From Cryptomeria japonica (taxonomy: Eukaryota; Streptophyta; Pinopsida; Cupressales; Cupressaceae): a DNA stretch of 64,000 nt. Every line of letters begins with the position of its first letter. Position 1 is the first letter of the stretch. The translations under genes were made by a program, and so were the position numbers. Shown piece by piece: positions 1 to 9,562 of this stretch. The notes beneath the pieces are model-generated. The model made no database searches. It was not told the DNA's origin and saw only the letters and a program-made list of their open reading frames with translations. The DNA lies in the NCBI RefSeq assembly GCF_030272615.1, contig NC_081409.1:913195840-913259839 (forward strand). Direction: 5' to 3'.

Positions 1-1
1 T

Positions 2-670
2 TCTCATGAATTTAACAGTTATTGTGAGACAAATGGAAACAGGAGACAACTATCTGCACCTAGGACTCCTCGACAAAATAGAGTAGTTGAAAGAAAGAAC
101 AAAACCTTTTTAGATGCAACTAGATCTATGATGATGGAAGCCAAATTGCCTGATATCTACTGGAGAGAAGCAGTGAGTACATCAGTCTACACATTCAACA
201 GAGTTCACATCAAAGGTGAAATCGATAAGACCCCTTATGAACTATGGTTTGGACATACACCTACTGTTAAATATTTTAGAATTTTTGGAAGTAAATGCTA
301 TATCAAAAGAGATGATTCAATTGGAAAGTTTGATCCTAGATGTAATGAAGGGATATTTCTCGGTTATTCAATTCAGAGCAAAGCATATAGATGTTATAAC
401 AAAAGATTGCAGAAAATTGTGGAGAGTGCTAATGTGAAAGTGGATGAACAGTACAAAAATCATTCTATATCATATGAAAGGGAACTAGCAGTGGAAATGA
501 TCATAACTGAACTGGAAATGCCTCAACTGGTACACAAAGCTGAGACAGTTATACTGGCACAATTAGAAATTTCAACTGTGACTGATGATCAGAGCAGTGA
601 CCCTAAAGTTCAAAAGACACCAAGGTATGTAAGATTAAATCATTCTGAATATCAAATTATTGGAGATAAG
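2..670 (+). pseudogene. pol: Copia-A integrase C-terminal half, interrupted by NA-1
   Basis: Reading from base 2, the frame is open to base 670. It encodes the end of the integrase catalytic core and the region that leads to RT. The core motif usually seen as PQQNGVVER reads PRQNRVVER; the catalytic Glu is kept but a Gln and a Gly are both Arg. Copia landmarks follow: YWREAVSTSVYTFNR, KTPYELWFG, FGSKCYIKRDD and GIFLGYS. The frame stops because NA-1 starts at 671, not because of decay. The reading resumes after the second copy of ATAAG (8505-8509) with NKGAMTRRK, so the host frame can be followed across the insertion. The protein would have processed and inserted cDNA in the nucleus. Confidence 0.87.
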
Positions 671-1825
671 TGTTGCCATTTTTGTTGTTTATGTTGTGAT
701 TGTCATTGATGGACACACACTTGTATTGAGATCCCCTTTATATGTATGAGCTTGTGCTCAATCGGTATTTGTTCCATCCGGTATGTTGTATACTAGTCTT
801 TAGACTAGTGGTGATTTTACATAATGTGTTTCCTGGCCTGAAGCGGCATGTCGACCCCAAGCGGTTCGTAGATCACAAGCGGTATGAGGGAGCAAAGCGG
901 TACAACACATTCTTACCAGTCTTCATTTTTGTCAAACCGGCAACCGATATTTTGTATGAACCGGTAATACTTTGTGATGAGTTACCAACTGGTATTTTGT
1001 GATGAGTTACCAATCCAACGATTATTTGATGGTGCCGACACATTGACAGTGCTTCTTGTGTCGTGTTACTGAGTATGTCTAGATTCATTGAACCTAGGAA
1101 ATTGTAATGTAATCCTATTGGACCAAAATGAAATTAGATTCCTTTAAAAGGACATCATGTCTAGGGTTTTCAAGTTGTTGTTGAAAGGGTTAATGTCGAG
1201 CTAGGGTTTAAGATGGAAGTTGAGAACGATCTTATCTGAGAAGATCAAGTTGTAACTATGAGAGAGAGAGAGAAGACTGAAGTAATGCTGGAATGCATTA
1301 GCTATGAGCAATACTAGATCTAACCAAGCAGTTTGTGCTATTAGATAGATCAAACACTTGTTGATTACTCACATCTTTGACAAGTTTGTAGCTCTTAACC
1401 GGGTAGGCCTCAAAGCCTTTGTAAAATCCTCTAACAAGGTGGTTCACACATGTGAATCTAAAATCCTCTAACAAGGTACTCTTTAATCTGACTTATCTCC
1501 TAACAGAGATTGAGATTCCTAACAGGATCTATTCTGGTGAAGAACATTGTAAGACCTTAACCGGTCTAGTTTCTATTCTGTAGATAGTGACTTGTGAGTT
1601 CCATCTCACTGTGGTTTTTCCTAGTTGGGTTTCCACATCAAATATCTTGTGTTATGGTTGTATTTCTTTTGTGGGTGAATGCTTTATTCGCATTTTGGTT
1701 TGCATGTGTGGTAACCGGTTTGACTGTTAGACTACTTTATCGGTTTATCTTTAGACTCTGTAACTGTTTTAGTGTAGAGATTTTTGGTATACTAATTCAC
1801 TCCCCCCCCCTCTTAGTATTCATCA
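671..1825 (+). repeat. 5' LTR of NA-1 (1,155 bp)
   Basis: Starts TGTTGCC, ends TTCATCA. The upstream part (about 765-1015) is dense in words of the type A-x-CGGTA. Other marks are a tandem TTTTGTGATGAGTTACCAA pair near 970-1012, a (GA)n run near 1260, repeated ATCCTCTAACAAGGT phrases, a GTGG...CCAC hairpin block (1611-1636) and a C-run just before the end. The 3' copy at 7371-8504 differs mostly by base changes and small indels, including loss of a CGGT-rich stretch near 880-900. Confidence 0.9.
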
Positions 1826-1827
1826 AT

Positions 1828-1840
1828 TGGTATCAAAGCC
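1828..1840 (+). promoter_or_regulatory. Primer binding site of NA-1
   Basis: TGGTATCAAAGCC lies two bases after the 5' LTR. It differs by one base from the plant initiator tRNA-Met complement (TGGTATCAGAGC) found intact in Copia-B, C and D. It should prime minus-strand DNA synthesis. Confidence 0.85.
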
Positions 1841-1875
1841 TACCTTTCTATAAGTTTAACCACTTGGAAAGAGAT

Positions 1876-3152
1876 ATGGGGGAATACACCATGAGGGAAC
1901 TTACTCAATGGCTCACTAAGTTTGAGCAAGCCTATGATGATCTTATGGTCAAATACAAGGCATCTCAAGCAAAAAGGAGAGAACATGCAGAAAAACTGAT
2001 GGAACTATCTGAAAGTAGTTTTGAAGATGAAGCTAACATGGAAGCCATGATTGCTGAAGTAAATAAGTTAAATGATTCAAACTCCAATCTGAGAAAGGAG
2101 TTGGAAGGACTGACTATTAGGTTTAGTCAAGAGCTTGAGAACCGAAGAAAAGCTGAAGATCAAATAAAGGATAGAGATCATGAGATCTCTAAGTTGAAAC
2201 AAGAGATTAGTGCACTGACTGTTTGCCTTCATGAGAGAAGAATGGAAAAAGAAGACATGCAAGGAGAACTAAACATAGCCATCTTATAAAATGCAAGTCT
2301 AATGGAAACAAACACTGCTATTTCCAAATAACTCTTTGAGTCTAAGGAAATTCTTGCTAAGTTTGGCAAAAGTACTGTCAAGCTAGAGCAAAAGCTTGAG
2401 TCATCTAGACTGGCAAAGAATACCAATGGTCTTGATTTTTTTGGACATGAGGAAGGAGAATCCTTAGGAACAAATGCTGAAGCATCAAGGAAGCAACCGA
2501 CACTCAAAGGAAAAGGTAAGGAAAAATTCAAACCTGTTTGCTTTAACTATCTTGAAGAAGGACACACTGCCAATGTATGTAGGAGAAAAGCCTATAATAA
2601 TTTTCCTTACTTTATCAACAATGTACCTAGATCAAATAAGTTCAATGGTCATTGTTATGCATGCAACAAGTTGGGCATAGAGCATTTGAATGCAGGTCTG
2701 TAATGGATAACACTGGAAGATATCCTCAGAGGACCCAAGGAACTGGTCCTGAACCTTTTATGAATCGGATCCACAATTGGTTTAATGTCTTCAATCATCA
2801 ATCAAGAAGCGGTGGTCATCAAGCGGCAACCGGATGCAGAGAAAGATGTATGATCTATCATGGTCATGGTCACACTGCTGCAACATGCAGAAGGAAGAAT
2901 TGAAATATGTACAATGGACCTTGGAGAGCACCTGGACTTGTTTGCTATCACTGCAACAAACTGGGTCACATTGCAAGATTCTGCAGAAGCAGAAAAAGTA
3001 TATTTGATGATATACCGGTTACTCAGGAAGGAGAAATAGATGTTGAAAAAGTTCAAGGAGACATGAAGAAAACATGGAAGAAGAAACCAATAATGTCAGA
3101 AGAGGAACCAGTTTTTGCACCTAGTGTGGAAATATTGGAATCGGCAAACTAA
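1876..3152 (+). pseudogene. NA-1 ORF1: Gag-like protein, coiled coil plus four zinc-knuckle sites (decayed)
   Basis: The start is the ATG at 1876, which aligns with the NA-2 start (both begin MG and lead into the same coiled coil). The N-terminal ~200 residues are charged and heptad-like (KRREHAEKLMELSESSFEDE, LRKELEGLTIRFSQELENR). Four CCHC-type sites follow. Two have the second Cys as Tyr (CFNY...GHTANVC, CMIY...GHTAATC), one crosses a frameshift (CYACNKLGH...EC), and one is intact (CYHCNKLGHIARFC). Early stops are TAA at 2287-2289, a TAA near 2328 and TGA at 2901-2903; the frameshift lies near 2670. The Copia gag domain seen in Copia-B/C/D is not visible. Expected role: nucleocapsid-like RNA packaging. 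That role is inferred from the knuckles and position only. Confidence 0.8.
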
Positions 3153-3595
3153 GCCTTAAAGGCTTAGGGGGAGCAAATGGTGAAATGCTTTCGAACCCCC
3201 AGTTGACACTGGTAAAAGACCTTAACCGGTATGCGATACCTATTGCTTGGTAGAAGACCGGAAATGGTAAAAAGGCAAATTAGGGTTTACGCCCTAATAA
3301 AGGAGCATTAATGACGGTAGGTGAGAGACATGTATAAATACATTTTTCAAATCATTTCTCACTATCTGTTTTTGAGCGAAGAAAAGTTTTCAAGTGCAGA
3401 GCGAAGAAAAGGTGATTTGAGCTTAGATTTCAAGAAATTGAATAACCTTGAAAGAGATTCAAATCCAGTTTGCAAGAAGTAGTGGAGAACACAAAGCGGT
3501 GATTTGGCATCCGACGGAGAGTGAAGTAAAGCAGAATCAGGAAGCCCTAAATTTGCATCTGAAAGGTATTTTTTGTGTTCTTGAAATACTCTTCA
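3153..3595 (+). other. 443-bp spacer between NA-1 ORF1 and ORF2
   Basis: No open frame. It starts with a GCCTTAAAGGCTTA palindrome followed by a purine run (AGGGGGAGCAAA), then a C-run. A TATA-like box lies at 3333-3340. The last ~250 bp look like a leader, purine-rich with GCGAAG repeats. NA-2 has a spacer of almost the same length (31547-31990) in the same place. Confidence 0.65.
3333..3340 (+). promoter_or_regulatory. Candidate internal TATA box upstream of ORF2
   Basis: TATAAATA, 256 bp upstream of the ORF2 ATG (3596) and within non-coding spacer. NA-2 has a weaker match (GATAAAAACA, about 31741) at nearly the same distance. It may drive a separate ORF2 transcript. The motif is short and could arise by chance in AT-rich DNA. 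Confidence 0.4.
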
Positions 3596-6500
3596 ATGGC
3601 TTCTGCATCACATACTAGTTCGAGTACATCAATTGAGTCAGAAAGTTTTATTCAGAGGAAGTTTAAATATAATGCTTTGTCACAAGTTCCAGCTGGAGTT
3701 ATAGTTGAAGAAGGAATTTCTAATTATATTGATTGCAAAATAGAAGACCTAGGGTCTTTAGCCATTCACACACAGTTAGGTCTATTTTGTGGCAAGGACA
3801 AAAAGATCAAACCGGAATTTAGTGTCATAGAGAAGAAGAAATTCCACAATGCAGTATATTTTCTGGAAGATTTCACGGAGGATCATATCAGAATTATTTT
3901 GAGCAGAGTCCATGGTGACAAGATGTACCTGGAGAGGATGCATGATATCATGCCTCAAGCAATTCATGTAGTTACCGGTTTTTGCAACATAGTGGAAGTG
4001 CCAGCCTTGAGAAAAGTGAGCAAAATGGAAATGACCAAGCTTACCAGTTCAACAAGTGATTCACAGGGTATGACAGTCAATCCTATCAAGGATGATCTGG
4101 TGAAATACGCCTGCATGGTAATAGGATACAAAACATTTTCAGCTAGCAGGATTAATTATGTATCTACTACAGCGGTAAATGCCGCTTACCGAATGATAAA
4201 AGAGGATGCATCTTTTGACTTATGCACCGATATGTAGAGGCAACTCCTGTTAAATCTTAAGGCAATCCAATAGGACAACTCACTGAGGTTTAAGTTTGGA
4301 GAACTACTGGTAGGGTTGTTCTTTTATTTTCAAGGCTACTTTCCAGGTGTAGGAAATGTCCAGTGGTCCCTTGACCAACCGGTAACCAAGCAAATAAAGG
4401 AAAGTGTACAAGCCATTGGAACCGACTACCCTGAGGTACTGAACAAATATTTTGATGAGTTCAGAAGAAAGATGAGTCAGAGGGTAAGAATCTCAGGTGA
4501 CATAGTGAAGAAATATGAAGATGACATCTATTTCACTATTCAGGTGGACAAATGTTTAATGGAGGAAGTGGAGCCTAGAATGGAGGAAGTGGAGCCTATG
4601 GACTTTGAAGTTATGTTTGACATGTTGGAAGGGTATGCCTCAACCCTTATTGCCTTGCCTCTTGATCCAAAGGCTAAGAGGACCAGAACCTACTTAGAGA
4701 GGATTGCACCAGTTGAAGAACCATCCGTGAAGAAGGGAAAAGAACCGGTAGCTAAGAAAGCTAAGGTAGTGCCTGCAGCATCAGCACCAGCTACCACTAC
4801 AACTCCAAGAGTGACCAAGCGGTCACCGGCAAAGAAGAAACTAGAGGTAACACCAGAAAAAGTCTTCAAAAGAAACAGGAAGACTAAGGCAAATGAACCG
4901 GACTCCGAAGAAACCGAGTCTGATGAATAGCCAAAGAAGGCAAGACAGACAAAGAAGATGAAGAAGAATGAACCAGCAGCATCTGCACTAGTAAATATAG
5001 ACATCTCCTCATAGAAACCTTTGACACATTGTCAAAGAACAGTAAAATATATTAGGAGAAAGTTACTTCATGATTTAATAGATTATTATGATAAATCTAA
5101 TAGTGAGGAAAAAGATGAAGTACTACAGGAAATCATTCTTTATTTATGTAAAAATGACCGGTCACCATCAGAGATTAAATCTCAGACATCGGATTCATTA
5201 TTTCAAGCATTAGATAATAAATGGCGCATTGCCATTGAAAAGGAACAGGAGATTAGGGAGAAATTCTTTGCACAGTACTTCCCCAAACTCTCAAATTTAG
5301 AATTATTTGATGCCTTGGATCAGAATAAAGGTCTCTTCTTCACAAGGAGAAGAAGACTCTAGTTGTTGGAGGGGAGAGTTGATGATGTTGAAAAAGATAC
5401 ATATCAGTATATGGCTCATGCTATCAACTCTCATAAAGCACAAATGGCCAACCTCGAAGCAGAAAAGGAACTGGTTATTTCCAAACTGGATGAGGTCTTT
5501 AATGAGGAAGGAAACCTGGTGGAAGAACCAATTGACACCATTGATGTCGATGCCTTAGATGTAGAAGATGTCACTTAGGACATACCTTCTGAGGGAACTG
5601 GATAAGGGCAACAAGCTGATCAGAGTGGTGAACAAGCTGAGGACACACAACAAGCGGCAAAGGAATAGGAAGAGAAAAAGAAGAGGGATGAAGATGAGAA
5701 ACAGAAGAAAGAGGAAGAGAAGAGAAAAGAGGAAGAGGAGAAACGAAAAGATGAAGAAAAGAAGAAGTAAGAAGATGACAGGAAAAAGAAAGAAGAAGAG
5801 GATAAGGAAGAAAAGAGAAAGAAGGAAGAAGAGGAGAAGAAAAAGAAGGAAGAGGAAGAGAAGAAGAAGAATGAAGAGGAAGAGAAGAAGTAGAAGGAAG
5901 TGGAAGAGAAGAAGAAGAAGGAAGAGGAAGAACAAAAGAAGAAGCAAGAGGAAGAACAAAAGAAGAAGGAAGAGGAAGCACAGAAGAAGAAGGAAGAAGA
6001 AGCAAAGAAGAAGGTAGAAGCAGAGTAGAAGAAGAAAGAAGAAGAAGAGAAGAAGAAGATGGAAGAGGAAGAGAAGAAAAAGAGAGAAGAGAAAGATAAG
6101 GAAGAGAAGGAGAGGGCAAAGAAGGAAGAAGCAGACAAGACAATCAAAGCGATGAAGAGCACACAGATGGAGACTCCTAAGGCAACCAGTAGCCAAGCCA
6201 AACCGACTACTATCTTGAGTCCTATTGACCTCCAATCTGCAAGTGATTTTGAGCTTATGCAGAGCATCAAGGTTGCCCAAGAGAACCTTGAAGGAATTCA
6301 CAGGAAAAGGGAACAAGATATTATACAGGCGGCTATAGACACACTTACTGGTTTAATCTTTGGTACTAATCTTCCTGACACTGAATCATCACTAGCACAA
6401 CTCAAACTTCTATGTACTATAGTGGATGATCAGGTGCAAAGTCTGGAAGAAGTAGCAGAGGCCAATGTAAAGAAAGAGCACCAAAAGGCTCTTAATGTTG

Positions 6501-7033
6501 CTCTAGTGAAGAAGTTGAATGAGCTTAGGACTGAACTGCTGAAAGATCAAAAGGACATAAGGAATGCCTTGGATGAGGGTAACTTGCTACTCAGCAAAAT
6601 CTATCAACCTCATCTATTCTGTGATGATGTACTAGCCAAGAAGCAACAGCTTCAAATAGACTTACAGTCCTACTTGGGAACATTCAAGACTCCTTATGAT
6701 TCCTTTGCAGCATATGGGCAAACTGTTCACCGGTTCCAGGTCCAGTCAGCCAAGATGGAGCAAGAGATTAGTACACGGTCTAGGGATTTGCAGGAGCTTC
6801 AACTGGTATTACTTCCATGACTGCAAATTCTTCAGAAGTGTTATCTGAACCTGGATGCCCCGACAGTCACACAGGAACTGAGCACAGTAGATGCCATGGA
6901 GGAATAGGTATCCCAGATACTGACAGAGAAGGAAGTGGAAACCTCCCTACTTGAGTCCTGGTCCCTATCCATGAAACAATTCTTGTAGGACTATAAATCA
7001 GTTTTTGACAAGTATCATTCATTATTGTCATAA
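3596..7033 (+). pseudogene. NA-1 ORF2: ~1,145-residue protein of unknown function
   Basis: The start is MASASHTSS at 3596, matching MASTSKSIE in NA-2. One frame runs unbroken by indels to TAA at 7031-7033, but it contains 14 premature stops: 11 TAG, 2 TAA, 1 TGA. Order: a conserved globular N-terminal region of ~350 residues (YNALSQVP, YIDCKIEDLG, FHNAVYFLEDF, HIRIILSRVH, MYLERMH, then GELLVGLFFYFQGYFPGVG and NKYFDEFRRKMSQRVR); a Lys/Pro/Ala linker (about 4700-4990); a predicted helical part (5020-5560); a very long Glu/Lys/Arg run (about 5640-6130); and a helical C-terminal region (FELMQSIKVAQENLEGIHRK onward) aligning in general layout with NA-2. I recognise no enzyme motif. It could be a captured host gene, a second structural protein or an envelope-free accessory protein; none is demonstrated. 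Confidence 0.8.
5640..6135 (+). repeat. Purine-only low-complexity segment coding a Glu/Lys-rich stretch
   Basis: About 500 bp almost without pyrimidines, built from GAAGAG/AAGAAG words. In the ORF2 frame it reads as alternating E and K/R blocks, which would form a long charged single helix. The antisense strand gives Ser/Phe/Leu-rich open frames that are artefacts of composition. NA-2 lacks this expansion; its equivalent region is a Thr/Glu-rich linker. Confidence 0.8.
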
Positions 7034-7370
7034 AATTTTATATATATATATGGAAATAGGGTTTTTCAAGCGGTACTTTGTCATTGTTGGCAAAGGGGGA
7101 GAAGTATATCTGGTTTTTGGTTTTAAAATTTTGATCTTCTGACATAGGGGGAGAAGTATCTGTTTTGAAATTTTGATATATGTTGTGATATATGCTATAT
7201 GCTCTGATGATTATGCTCTATATGCAAAATTGCTATACACTGTGTTGATTAAGGGATAGTGTATATGCTTAGGGGGAGCAATTTTGTTAATGGCAAGTTT
7301 TTGTTGTAAAACACTTAGATGTCAAAATTTTATTTTCCTAAGTGTTGCCATCAATGCTAAAGGGGGAGAT
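7034..7370 (+). other. NA-1 3' untranslated region with repeated polypurine tracts
   Basis: Starts with a short (TA)n run (7039-7051). Purine runs of the AAAGGGGGAGA type occur near 7092, 7146 (ATAGGGGGAGAAG) and 7270 (TTAGGGGGAGCAA). The functional-looking polypurine tract is 7359-7370 (AAAGGGGGAGAT), directly before the LTR. The phrase TGTTGCCATCAATGC before it is shared with NA-2 and Copia-A. Confidence 0.75.
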
Positions 7371-8504
7371 TGTTGGCATTTTTGTTGTTTATGTTGTGAT
7401 TGTCATTGATGGACACACACTTGTATTGAGATCCCCTTTATATGTATGAGCTTGTGCTCAACCAGTATTTGTTCCAACTGGTATGTTGTATACTAGTCTT
7501 TAGACTAGTGGTGATTTTGCAGAATGGGTTTCCCGGTCTGAAGTGACATGTTGACCCCAAGTGGTTCATAGATCACAAGCAGCACAACACATTCTTACCA
7601 TTCTTCATTTTTGTCAAACCGGCAACCAGTATTTTGTATGAACTGGTAATACTCTGTGATGAGTTACCAACCGAAATTTTGTGATGAGTTACCAATCCAC
7701 TGATTGTTTGACGGTGCTTCTTGTGTCGTGTTACTGAGTATGTATAGATTCATTGAACCTAGGAAATTGTAATGTAATCCTATTGGACCGACATGAAATT
7801 AGATTCCTTTAAAAGGACATCATGTCTAGGGTTTTCAAGTTGTTGCCGAAAGGGTTAATGTCGAGCTAAGGTTTAAGGTGGAGGTTGAGAATGATCTTAT
7901 TTGAGAAGATCAAGTTGTAACTATGAGAGAGAGAGAGAGAAGACTGAAGTAATGCTGGAATGCATTAGCTGTGAGCAATACTTGATCTAACCAAGCAGTT
8001 TGTGCTATTAGATAGATCAAACACTTGTTGATTACTCACATCTTTGACAAGTTTGTAGCCCTTAACCGGGTAGGCCTCAAAGCCTTTGTAAAATCCTCTA
8101 ACAAGGTGGTTCACACATGTGAATCTAAAATCCTCTAACAAGGTAGTCTTTAATCAACCTTATCTCCTAATAGAGATTGAGATTCCTAACAGGATCTATT
8201 CTGGTGAAGAACATTGTAAGACCTTAACCGGTCTGACCTTAATTGGTCTGGTTTCTATTTTGTAGATAGTGACTTGTGAGTTCCATCTCACTGTGGTTTT
8301 TCCCAGTTGGGTTTCCACATCAAATATCTTGTGTTATGGTTGTATTGCTTTTGTGGGTGAATGCTTTATTCGCATTTTGGTTTGCATGTGTGGTAACCGG
8401 TTTGACTATTAGACTGCTTTACTAGTTTATCTTTAGACTATGTAAGTGTTTTAGTGCAGAGATTTTTGGCATACTAATTCAACCCCCCCTCTTAGTATTC
8501 ATCA
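7371..8504 (+). repeat. 3' LTR of NA-1 (1,134 bp)
   Basis: Collinear with 671-1825. Many differences are CCGG-context changes (ACCGGT or TCCGGT in one copy, ACTGGT or ACCAGT in the other). It carries an extra near-duplicate phrase (GACCTTAATTGGTCTGG) near 8230. It is followed directly by the target duplication ATAAG. Confidence 0.9.
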
Positions 8505-9562
8505 ATAAGAACAAGGGAGCTATGACAAGAAGAAAACTGACAAATGAAGAGGTATGTCTTATTTCTCAAGTTGAACCGACAACTGTTATTGAAGCTTGTA
8601 AGGATAAACATTGGTTAAAAGCTATGGAAGATGAATTAGATTAGATAGAGAAAAATGAGACTTGGTCTTTAGTTCCCCGACCTAAAAATAAGAATGTTAT
8701 TGGAACTAAATGGGTTTTTAGAAATAAACTGAATGAGGATGGTCAAGATTTAAGGAACAAGGCTAGATTGGTTTGTAAAGGATATTCTCAAATGGAAGGA
8801 ATTGATTATGGTGAGACATTTGCACTTGTAGCTAGAATTGAAGCTGTTAGACTATTTCTTGCCTATGCAGCTTATAAGAACTATAAGGTTTATCAAATGG
8901 ATGTTAAATGTGCATTTTTGAATGGTGAGCTTGAGGAAGAAGTTTACATTAAGCAACCTAATGTATTTTCACTGGCACATGATAAAGATATGGTTTGAAG
9001 ATTGAAGAAAGCTTTATATGGATTGAAACAGGCTCCTAGAGCTTGGTATGGAAGGTTGGATAAATATCTTTTGAAGCTTGGTTTTACTAAAGGTAGTGCC
9101 AATAGTAATTTATATTATAAGATCGATAATAATAATTTTCTGATTATTGAAGTATTTGTTGATGATATCATTTTTGGAGGAGAAGATAAATTGTGCATGG
9201 AATTTGCTAGCAACATGAAGAATGAATTTAAAATGTCCATGATTGGTGAGATGAATTTTTTCTTAAGTTTGCAGATTACTCAAACTGACAAAGGCAGTTT
9301 TATCTGTCAAACTAAGTATCTGAGGGAATTGTTGAAGAAGTTTGGTATGGAGAATTCCAAACCGATAAGTACTTCTATGGTGACAAGTGAGAAATTATCT
9401 ATCAAGGATACTTCTACACCGGTAAATCCGACAAGGTATAAGTCTATGATTGGTGGTCTATTATATATGACTTAGACTAGACTTGATATTATGAATGCAG
9501 TAAGTATTGTTTCAAGATATCAAAGTAATCCTAAAGAAAATCATGAATGTGCAGTAAAGAGG
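8505..9562 (+). pseudogene. pol: Copia-A reverse transcriptase, interrupted by a solo LTR
   Basis: Continues the reading from base 670. RT landmarks in order: [56 protein letters not shown] and the active-site box FVDDIIFGG. The RNase H connection begins just before 9562. Premature stops: TAG near 8644 (ELD-stop-IEKN, where Copia-B has Gln), TGA at 8996-8998, and TAG near 9476 (MT-stop-TRLD). No frameshift is needed. The frame breaks at 9562 by insertion of the solo LTR within the VKR...YLKGT block of RNase H. Confidence 0.88.

Larger units (their letters stand above)
671..8504 (+). mobile_element. NA-1: non-autonomous LTR retrotransposon with Gag and a giant unknown ORF
   Basis: Two LTRs (671-1825 and 7371-8504) begin TGTTG and end TTCATCA. 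They are flanked by the 5-bp duplication ATAAG at 666-670 and 8505-8509. A tRNA-iMet-type primer site follows the 5' LTR, and a polypurine tract (7359-7370) precedes the 3' LTR. The 5.5-kb interior holds a Gag-like ORF, a 443-bp spacer and a second ORF of about 1,145 codons. No protease, integrase, RT or RNase H motif is visible in any frame, so movement would need enzymes in trans. NA-2 (29140-36521) has the same architecture. Confidence 0.9.

Noticed and set aside
873-1088. Short minus frames in the LTRs
   Set aside because: They lie in LTR promoter sequence, are broken in the sister LTR and have no motif.
5555-6316. Long minus-strand open frames rich in Leu, Phe and Ser
   Set aside because: They are the complement of the purine-only ORF2 segment. 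Composition alone keeps them open; no motif or start context.
3596-7033. Recoding of TAG to Gln as a genetic code variant
   Set aside because: TAG ends other frames normally, NA-2 often has different residues, and plant nuclear genes use the standard code. C-to-T decay is simpler.
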